Assembly: GCA_949128115.1 (NCBI GenBank)
Contig: OX421967.1
Span: forward strand, 8,298,070 to 8,362,069
DNA length: 64,000 nucleotides
Direction: 5' to 3'
Origin: Anaspis maculata
Lineage: Eukaryota; Arthropoda; Insecta; Coleoptera; Scraptiidae
In this document: one piece after another, positions 55,610 to 64,000 of the stretch
How positions within the stretch are numbered: position 1 is the stretch's first letter
Layout of the letters: each line of letters starts with the position of its first letter
Made by a program: the position numbers and the translations under genes
Notes under the pieces: generated by a model
Database searches by the model: none
The model's input: the letters and a program-made list of their open reading frames with translations, nothing else
Told to the model about the DNA's origin: nothing

Positions 55610-57983
55610 AGCGTCAACGAAACCCAAGCGAAAAGGTCATCAAAGCGCAAAAAGACATTGTACGGTATGCGATAAATATAATCATCTTACCAATGATTGT
55701 TTTTATGGAATGCACCTTGTAATAACAGCAAAAAAATTGGTAACTTGAAATTTGTTTGTGAAGAAAACAAAGTCAAAGATCCTGAAAGAAATTACAAGGT
55801 CGATAAGCTAGATAACGATATTGGTTTTTCTAACAGTTCGTTAAGTGTGAAGAGCGATGACAGTACATTTTCAAATTCGGATTATTCCGAAAAATTGTTC
55901 AATATAGTGAATGAAAGATGTGAATTGTAAACCAATGATGACACAGGTTGTAATCAATGGAATTACTATTCCAATGGAAATAGATACGGGTTCACGTTTT
56001 TTGTTTATTTCCGAGGATCTGTATCAAAAGCACTTTTCCAGTTTGCCTATCACCAAGTCAAAAGTTGAATTCAGTCTTTATACAGGCGAATCAATGCGCA
56101 CTGTGGGATTTGTGAAGGTCAACGTAAAGTTTCGGAAAAGGTTGGTCACCGACGTGAAACTTTTCATAGTACCTCATGGGACATCTTCTCTGTTGGGGCG
56201 AAATTGGTTTACAGCTTTGAAGATGATCATAATCGGGAGCACAGTCGTGAATGATATTTGTTTGGAGAACAATGATGGAATTTCCAACTTGGCCAAAGAA
56301 TTCAAAGTCATTTTTGACAAGAAGCCAGGAAAATGTAAAAATTTCAAAGCCAAACTATTCGCAAAGCCGGACTCGATGCCTGTTTTTCATAAAGCTCGCG
56401 CTTTGCCATTTCATTTGAGAAATAAGGTGGAGAACGAATTGAATCGGCTCGTAGGCGAAGAGGTAATTTTTAAAGTTGAATTTAGTGAGTGGGCCACTGC
56501 TGCTATCGTATCAGTAGTTGATAGGTAGTTAAAAAAAATGGTGACATAAGAATTTGTGGGGATTTCAAAACAACAGTAAATCCAAACCTGAAAGTTCCGA
56601 AATATCCAATTCCAAATATAAATACACTTTTTGCTTCACTGGCAAAAGGTCAATTATTTTCGAAGTTAGATTTGACTCAAGCATATGCTCCGTTAGAATT
56701 TGACGATGAATCAAAACAAATGGTAGTGATAAATACACACAAGGGATTTTTTCAATACAATAAGTTAGCTTACGGACTGGCTCCAAGCTCAAGTATTTTC
56801 CAGGAAGTAATGGATGAGATTTTTGGTGGAACGAATGGAGTTACAGTTTTCATGGATGATTTGCTTGTGTCTGGATTGGATGGAGAAAATCATTTAGGTA
56901 ACTTGAGAAAAGTTTTTGCCAAACTACGAGAGAGAGGTTTAACAATTTCAGATAAATGCAAATTCATGCGAAAGTCAATCAAATATCTGGGTCATTTATT
57001 CGATGCTGAAGGGTTGCATCCGACCAATGAAAAAATCGAAGCTATTTTGAAAATGAGTGAACCCGAAAATGAAACGGAACTCAAGTCTTTTTCAGGAATG
57101 ATCATTTTTTATGGAAGATGTTTGAGTAATTTGAGTTCTAAACTGAGTAACTTGCATAATTTGTTGTGCGATAACGTCAAATGGAAGTGGAATGCAGAGT
57201 GTCAAAATAAATTTGCGAATATAAAAAAGGAAATTGCATAAAAAAAGGTCCCAGTTCATCTCAATCAGAAATTACCGGTTGCATTATTTTGTGATGCAAG
57301 CTCGAAGGGAATCGGAGCGGTAATTTGTCACATTTTCCCTGATAACAGTATTTGACCAATAGGACACGCAGCAAGGACACTTTCAAAAGCAGAAAAAAAT
57401 TATCCTTAAATTGACCGCGAGGCTCTAGCGATCGTTTTTGGATCACGTTAGTTTCATGAATATTTATTTGGAAATAAGTTTGTCCTCTACACAGACCATT
57501 AACCACTTCTAGCAATTTTCGGTGAGAAAAAAGGTATACCGTTAATGGCTGCAAGTGGGTTGCAGAGATGGGCAATAATTCTTTCAGCGTATCAATACGA
57601 CAGAAGGTACATTCCTGCAAAAGAAAATTGCAATACAGATGCTTTATCGCGATTATTGCCGTCACTGTCAATATCTTCGGATAAAAATGATATCGGACAT
57701 ATTTTGTTTTTACAAGATAATGATGAACTACCAATTGATTGTAAATTGATTGCAGAAGAAACGGCGAAAGACCCTATATTGTTGAAAGTTTACTATTATT
57801 GTTCCAATGGTTGGCCTCAGAAAAGTGGGTCGAAAAGCTTTGAACCCTATTTTCAACGAAGAAATGAACTGCATTTGGAACAAGGTTGCATTTTGTGGGG
57901 TGTTCGCGTAATAATACCTTTAAGTTTACGTTCAAAAGTTGTAGAATCAATACATTTCAATCATATGGGAATATCTTATCATA
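55610..57983 (+). pseudogene. Ty3/gypsy pol: nucleocapsid knuckle, protease, reverse transcriptase, RNase H
   Basis: A basic stretch leads to a CCHC knuckle (C-TV-C-DKYN-H-LTND-C, 55659-55700). Protease has the DTG triad (IDTGS, 55983-55991) and LLGRNWF. Reverse transcriptase has KLDLTQAY, FQYNKLAYGLAPS-type palm sequence and VFMDDLLV (56849-56860). RNase H has LFCDASSKGIGAV, DREALAIVF and a YTDH segment with a stop just after it. The integrase zinc region begins at HFNHMGISY and is cut at 57983 by a palindromic transposon. At least six in-frame stops lie between 56528 and 57500, plus frame changes near 55920. The catalytic residues of protease, reverse transcriptase and RNase H are retained. 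Confidence 0.9.
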
Positions 57984-60189
57984 CACTTCTGAGCAAAAGT
58001 TAAGGGCCACTTTTTCAAATGTAAATAATTCACAAACGCTTTTTTTGATTTTGACGAATTTTCGCACAGAGGTGGTCTTATGTGTTGTAAAGACAAGCAT
58101 TAAGTGGCGCACTCACCAATTAATAGGTTTGTGTCAGAGAGGTCTTCGACTGTTGCTTTGCAGAAATGCGTGATTTTTAGTGAAATCAAAGCATTGGATT
58201 TTGGACAAAATGAAGGTTCATCCAATAAAAAACGTCTAGTTTGCTTTGTTACAATGTTCTTTAGCAAGTACCATGCTAAGTTTGTTCATTGACATCTTTC
58301 ATCTTCAAATTTTGACCATCAATCTCTTCTTATGGCTTGAACAATGTGTGAGGCACTACTTTGCGTGACTTTGGTTGCATACAGTTCAGTCGTGTATTTC
58401 TTGTGATTTTGCGTCAACGTTTTGTGATTTTGGCTACTCTTGAGCCTCAAAAACAATAAATCCTTTATGCAGACTGTTACTAAAGAATAAAAACAAGAGA
58501 AAAAAGCTCACAAAAATGTCAAAATCTTGAGCATTGACAAGAAATAAGTCATAATTTTCATCACATGCCGATAAAACACCTCTACAGTGACCAAAGAAGA
58601 AATGGTGAGTTTCTTCAGTTCTTTTGGGGAAAAGACATTTACGGGGTGTCGCCAAGAGGCCAAGCGCAAAAACGATGAGTGACAACCTTGATTGATCATT
58701 TGCCATCAATATTCAAGAGTCTAAATTACTTCAACGCCATCAGGCCCTTTCGAATGCGAGGATGTTGAAAAATTAACTTCAAGTTTGTTGCTCTGCACTG
58801 AGTGAACCCATGGACGGATATGGATGATGGCCATACTCAGAGATATGCATAAGCCTTGTGTTTGAGTGTAGAAACCACCAAGAGGATCTGACGACGCAAA
58901 AAAATCAAAATCGGAGTTTGTTTGAACCTCTGCAATGTGAAAAACAGCTCAAATCGAATGACGTTCTCAATCGGAACTGTCGTCTTTCGTAATCGTACAG
59001 GAAGTGATCAAAAAGATTCCTGCCCACACCATGATGGAGCCAACCCTAAACGGAATCCTGAGTGAAATGCAATCTGCATGAAACAGCTGTCTACGACGAC
59101 ATCATACACGACCCCGCCAGTCGTTTCCTGTCAGGGAGATACGTGTTTTACCTTTGTCGTTTTTGACCAGTCCCTGTACAATTACGAAAAACGAACAATC
59201 CCGATTGAGAACTTATTCGATTTTAGCTGTTTTTCACACTGCAGAGGTTCAAACAAACTTCGATTTTCAAATGTTTGCGTCGCCAGATACTCTTGGTGGT
59301 TTCTACACTAAAACACAAGGCTTATGCATATTTCTGAGTATGGCCATCATCCATTTCCGTCCCTGGGTTCACTCAGTGCAACGCAACAAACTTGAAGTTA
59401 GTTTTTCAACTTCTTCGCATTCGAGAGAGCCTGATGGCGTTAGAGTGATTTAAATTCTTGGATATTGATGACAAATGATAAGTCAAGGTTGTTTCTCATC
59501 GTTTTTGCGCTTGGCCTCTTGGCGACACCCCGTAAATGTCTTTTCCCCAAAAGAACTGAAGAAATTCACCATTTCTTCTTTGGTCACTGTACAGGTGTCT
59601 TATCGGCATGTGATGAAAATTATGACTTATTTCTTGTCAATGCTCAAGATTTTGACTTTTTTGTGAGCTTTTTTCTCTTGTTTTCGTTCTTTAGTAATAG
59701 TCTGCATGAATGATTGATTGTTTTTGAGGCTCAAGAGTGGCCAAAATCACAAAACGTTGACGCAAAATCACAAGAAATACACGACTGAACTGTATGCAAC
59801 CAAAATCACGCAAAGTAGTGCCTCACACATTGTTTAAGCCATAAGAAGAGATTGATGGTCAAAATTTAAGATGAAAGATGTCAATGAGCAAACTTAGCAT
59901 GGTACTTGCATAAGAACATTGTAACAAAGCAAACTAGACGTTTTTTATTGGATGAACCTCCATTTTGTCCAAAATCCAATGCTTTGATTTCACTTAAAAT
60001 TACGCATTTCAGCAAAGCAACAGTCGAAGACCTCTCTGACACAAACCTATGGATTGGTGAGTGCGCCACTTCACACTTGTCTTTACAACACATAAGACCA
60101 CCTCTGTGCGAAAATGCGTCAAAATCAAAAAAAGCGTTTGTGAGTTATTCACATTTGAAAAAGTGGCCCTTAACTTTTGCTCAGAAGTG
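57984..60189. mobile_element. 2.2-kb palindromic Tc1/mariner-like element in gypsy integrase
   Basis: The ends CACTTCTGAGCAAAAGTTAA and the exact complement lie at 57984 and 60189, with TA on both sides (57982-57983, 60190-60191). The arms stay complementary for about 1 kb each around a centre near 59060-59140. On the minus strand around 59010-59040 a frame reads VGSIMVWAG, close to the G-S-x-M-V-W-x/A-G segment of Tc1-type transposases. On the plus strand near 59200 a PIENL-F/D segment recalls the PIENLW motif, but the rest is unreadable. TA duplication and end sequence agree with Tc1/mariner; the class is probable, not proven. The structure looks like two decayed copies fused tail to tail. 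Confidence 0.75.
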
Positions 60190-60191
60190 TA

Positions 60192-61220
60192 TTATATTAT
60201 ATCTTTTTGTTATTGGCCTTTGATTGATCGTGACATTGAAAACGTTCGTGCAAGGTGTGAAATTTGCAATGAGTTTCAAGATAACATAACATAACATAAA
60301 AACATCTTGCATCTCTGGCCTCAAACAGGCAAATGTTGGTCACGAGTTCATGTTGATTTTTTTGGTCCAATTTTTTAAAAGAAATACCTGGTTGTGATTG
60401 ATTCTCATACTAAAGGGATAGAAGTTTTCAAAATGACAGGAGCTGCAGCCAAAGATGTTATTTCTTGCTTGAGGTCTTTATTTGCTCGTTTTGGTATTCC
60501 TGATAATTTGATTTCGGACAATGGTCCTCCTTTTTCTTCCAAAGAGTTAGACCATTTTATGGAGATAAACGGAATCAAACAATCGTTCTCACCACCGTAC
60601 CACCCCTAAAGCAACGGTTTAGTGGAAAATAGTGTTAAATTGATAAAGAAGGTAATACTCAAGGCAAAGAAGCAAGGAAGGGATATAGATGTAACGATTC
60701 AAAGATTTTTATTCGACCAAAGAAATACCAATCATACGACGACAGGTGAAACTCCAGCTTTCCTGATTTGTTTGGCAAAAGATTGAAACCCAGATTAGAC
60801 TTACTGAGACCATCACATTCAGACCAGACGTTAGAAAGAGTTTCCAAACAAGTCGAAAATTTTGGTGGGAAAGGTGGGGAGTTCCAAGTGGGTGACACGG
60901 TTCTTACAAGAAATTTTGCAAATCCTGTAATGCACACTTGGTTTCCCAGTGAAATTGTCCGACGTTCCGGAAACGTAACTCACGATATCGATTTTGGAAA
61001 TGGTCAAATTGGAACGAGACATTCCAATCAGATGAGGAAAACTTTAACTAATGTTCGTGAACAGTCTCAGTCTAGAAAATCTCCAATCATGACTCACACA
61101 GACGACGGATTCAATGAAAACTGTAACAATCAATCTACGACAGTGAGCATCAAACCAAATGTTCAGGAAGAAATTGTAAATAGTAAAGATGTTTCTGCGG
61201 AACCTTCAACCTTCATGTGA
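60192..61220 (+). pseudogene. Ty3/gypsy integrase core and C-terminus
   Basis: Continuation of the pol relic after the palindromic insertion. The zinc region ends with WPLIDRDIENVRARCEIC. The catalytic triad is retained: HVDFFG (Asp, 60355), SDNGPPF (Asp, 60517) and GLVENS (Glu, 60625). The last two are separated by 35 residues, the standard D35E spacing. A stop codon lies between them, after SPPYHP. The C-terminal part has a VGDTVLTRNF segment and W-FPSEIVRRSGNVTHDI, as in gypsy elements with a GPY/F-type end. The frame closes at 61218-61220. No LTR could be identified on either side. Confidence 0.88.
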
Positions 61221-61555
61221 ACAAACCTGCAAATAGTCCTGTGAAGTCTAGATATATATTGAGAAATCGAATTGTTAATTAATTTATGCAAAATATGTAT
61301 ATTATTGTATATTGTTATGAATTACTGTAAATATGATGAATTGCTATTTTGTGAATATTGCATAATTTAAGAAGGGTATATCAAAGAAATTGATGATAAC
61401 TTTTTATTGTTCGTTATCTACATTTTTAAATAGGATTTTTATGCCAGAATCAAACACTACAGTTTCAACTATCGAGTTGTACTTACCTTACCAATCAATA
61501 ACGCTCTAATAATTAATCAATTAACAATGAAATATACGACATAAACGACACAATC
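61221..61555. other. AT-rich sequence after gypsy pol
   Basis: It may include the 3' end of the gypsy element; a purine tract AAGAAGGG near 61369 could be a polypurine tract. No LTR pair was found. Confidence 0.25.
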
Positions 61556-61815
61556 TCTGAATGGCACAATCTCTGAAAACTAAATTTGTATCACAAAATC
61601 TCTGAAAACACAATCTCCAAACGACACAATCTCCGGAAACCAAATCTCTGACGACATAATCTCTGAAAACAATCTCTGAACGACACAATCTCTAAACGAC
61701 AAAATCTCTGAAAACACACTCTCTGAAAGACAAAATCTCTAAAACCTAAATCTCTGACGACCCAATCCCGAAAAACATAATCTCTAAAAGACTAAATCTC
61801 ACGAAACATTATCTC
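61556..61815. repeat. Minisatellite ACAATCTCTGAAA type
   Basis: About fifteen imperfect units of 14-20 bp around the core AATCTCTGAAAACAC, with variants such as GACGACACAATCTCT. Confidence 0.88.
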
Positions 61816-63263
61816 TAAATCACAAAATGACGTGTCCATAAAACCAACGACCATGTATGTTTTCGTCATGAACCGTTGTGTTCTGTGTGATGCTCATTTT
61901 CAATTGAGAAAAAAATGGATAGCGGAAGATAAAAAAAAAAGAACTATTTATAGAGAATCAATCGTTGAAAATCACAATCCTGAACTAAATTAGGCAACAA
62001 TTAAAGTGATTCACTCGAAAATTTCGCCCTACTTCAAATGTGGATATCTCGGGAAAAATAGGACCGATTTTGGAAGTCGTGGTCATGTTGGATAGCGTGC
62101 TCTTTTGGCTGTAAGTGTAAGATACTTGGATGATACAGAGGTTCAACGACGTTGAGTGAGCTATACAGGGTGGAAACAGGAGAAGTGCAAAACCGGTTCA
62201 CATTATTCAATGCCCCGCTTCTGTGAACAAAATCTCAGATTATTTCTGAATGCAGTTTTGAAAAGCACATACAAATAGAACTTGTCAGTCTGTTGCGTGC
62301 CCGTGATATGATAATAGTAAAAAAATATATATCTCTCAACGGTTTTCGAATTTTGATCCTAGTAGCCCAGGAAAGAAAGGCAAAATTTGATGAAACCCGG
62401 AATAAATTTAGGAAAATCTAGAAATTCGAGAATTCTTTTAGAATTTGATGAGGAACAACGTACTGAAAGTTCCCATCTGTCCGAGGCTTGGCATTTAATC
62501 TGTGGAAGGTCGAAGGTACAAGAAGTTACCATTTTTGATGTCTTTGCTTTTTTTATACTTTTCTCATTGGACCTCATATTTTCAAAATCGAGGAACCCAA
62601 AGCAATAAGTTGCCAGAAAGTGTGATGCACCAGTGACGTACCAGACGGCTGCTAAGGGGCATTGTGCGATTTTTCACAAAGTCGTATGGTAAACTGCGAC
62701 TAACACATTTTTTTTGACATGTTTGGTATCATTCCCAATTGAATTGCACTCTCGACCATCTTAACAATAGCCATATACGATTTCATTATTTGCATAGCAG
62801 GCGGATCTAAGATGGCGGCCAAAAATAAAGAACAGTTGACTATCTTTTTCCTGTAAAATAATAGATCTAGACATTGAATGCTGATCATATTTTATTTCTT
62901 GCATGATTTTCAATTGGAAACTCATGTTATACTTCAGTATTTCAGAAAAATCATTGATTTATTGAGTAAAAAAGGATTTGGTAAATTTTTCAGTTTTTCC
63001 AGGAAATTTTAAAAACGGTTCAAGATATTCCAGGATGGTATACAGCACCTCCAACAGCATGAAAACAGGAATATATTTGGAAATTTTTATTTCTTCAGCT
63101 CCCATGGTTCCTGAGATAGGAGTTTTTTCTTATTTATTTTTCTCACCTGCAGGTTATGAAATCGACTGTTTTACCCCCTGAAACATAATAAAAGCTACAT
63201 TCAGATTTTTCTCTTCTCAGAAACCAAAAGAGTTAGAAAGTCAGAAACCAAAATTACCATATA
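61816..63263. other. Unassigned AT-rich DNA
   Basis: TACAGGGTGGAAACAGG near 62165 resembles a foldback terminus, but no partner end was found. Other open frames (for example 62387-62608) lack any motif and overlap frames on the other strand. Confidence 0.3.
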
Positions 63264-63800
63264 CAAGGTGGCCCAATGGAAACAAAACGGGAATTTTCAG
63301 GCATTTCACCTTATTTTTTTGAAAAAAGCACAGACAGGTCGATTTCTTTACCAAGAGGGACATCTGAAACATACATTGGCGAATTCATATCTTTAGCCAC
63401 CTCACCCCCACCCACCTCAACTTCGAAATTTCAAATGACACCACCCACCTTGCGATACATCAAATTAAAGAGAATCAAATTCTCTTTCTGAACAAAATTG
63501 TTCTGTAACTTCCAACCCCACCCCCCTTATTCCTAAAATTGTCCGAGTTTCCAATGTAATATTCTTAACCTCTCAATTCTCTTCGGTACAGTCAACGTCA
63601 TCCTGCACAGCATCGAGGGAGAAAATTTTCTGTGTGAAAAGTGCCACTCAATATCACCCCTCCACTCCCCCTCTCCAACTTCAAAATCTCAAATGGCACT
63701 TTCTACTCTGTAATTTACTCAAAATTTTCAAAAAGCCATCTACCCCCTAAAATATTCAGAATGTTCAATTTATTAGGAGAGGGGTTGTTTCCTTATGGAC
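63264..63800. mobile_element. Left arm of a foldback of the H/G group
   Basis: It begins CAAGGTGGCCCAATGG after TA (63262-63263). The module CGATTTCTTTACCAAGAGGG lies at 63340, 76 bp from the end. Sequence then follows the left arm of element H closely (ACATCAAATTAAAGAGAATC, AGTCAACGTCATCCTGCACA). The right arm is not visible before the window ends, so it may be truncated or continue outside. Confidence 0.7.
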
Positions 63801-64000
63801 TAAAGAGAATTCACAGTTTCCCACCAAACACCTATGGGAAGCTTCGTGAATGGTTTTCGTCATCAACCGTTGTGTTTTACGTTTTGCTCGGGGGCTTTCC
63901 GAAAAAAAAGTGGAAAATAGTGGGAAATTGGATTTCCACTTTGCCGCGGAAAATCCAAAAAAGCAAACGAATGGTATGGAATCGTTTAAAATTGTCCCTC

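Overview
This 64 kb window looks like repeat-dense, AT-rich intergenic DNA from an arthropod, most likely an insect. That is inferred from the mix of elements: Ty1/copia, BEL/Pao, Ty3/gypsy, an RNase-H-bearing I-type non-LTR retrotransposon, a tRNA-His-type primer site, and many palindromic foldback transposons. I found no credible host protein-coding gene, no RNA gene and no CRISPR array. Every recognisable coding stretch is a decayed transposable element. The species cannot be named from the sequence.

Layout. 1-1362: mostly non-repetitive DNA with one inverted satellite pair. 1363-13437: a higher-order tandem array with a unit of about 3.7 kb; each unit joins a dead Ty1/copia relic (already carrying a 157-bp hairpin insertion) to about 1.9 kb of a degenerate 15-bp minisatellite. 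13438-14846: unique DNA, then an LTR-like segment. 14847-19900: a 5'-truncated non-LTR retrotransposon on the minus strand. 19901-20900: unique DNA. 20903-30250: a 1.1-kb foldback, a satellite of about 305 bp per unit split by a chain of four foldbacks abutting at TA dinucleotides, then an 8-bp degenerate repeat. 30279-35165: two LTR-retrotransposon relics, each with a tRNA-His primer-binding site, on either side of a 4-kb multi-level nested palindrome. 35166-40125: unique DNA and a collinear BEL/Pao relic interrupted by three minisatellites and a solo LTR. 40474-41464: another foldback. 43301-50374: a foldback whose right arm received a complete 5.86-kb non-LTR retrotransposon (12-bp target duplication) and a 128-bp Harbinger-like MITE. 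51358-61217: a gypsy-type gag fragment and a gypsy pol, separated by a 3.9-kb TAGAGT-rich segment; pol is also split by a 2.2-kb palindromic, probably Tc1-like element. 61218-64000: a short minisatellite, undetermined DNA and the left arm of another foldback.

The most unusual feature is the foldback population. Members have CAGGGTG-like ends next to TA, fixed internal modules at constant distances from the end, and a habit of inserting at the TA that borders another member. Because each element is a palindrome, one arm serves as an empty-site reference for insertions in the other arm, and this verifies several nested events from the sequence alone. Long inverted repeats of 0.6-4 kb could yield hairpin RNA if transcribed, so the interval is a candidate small-RNA source; that part is inference.
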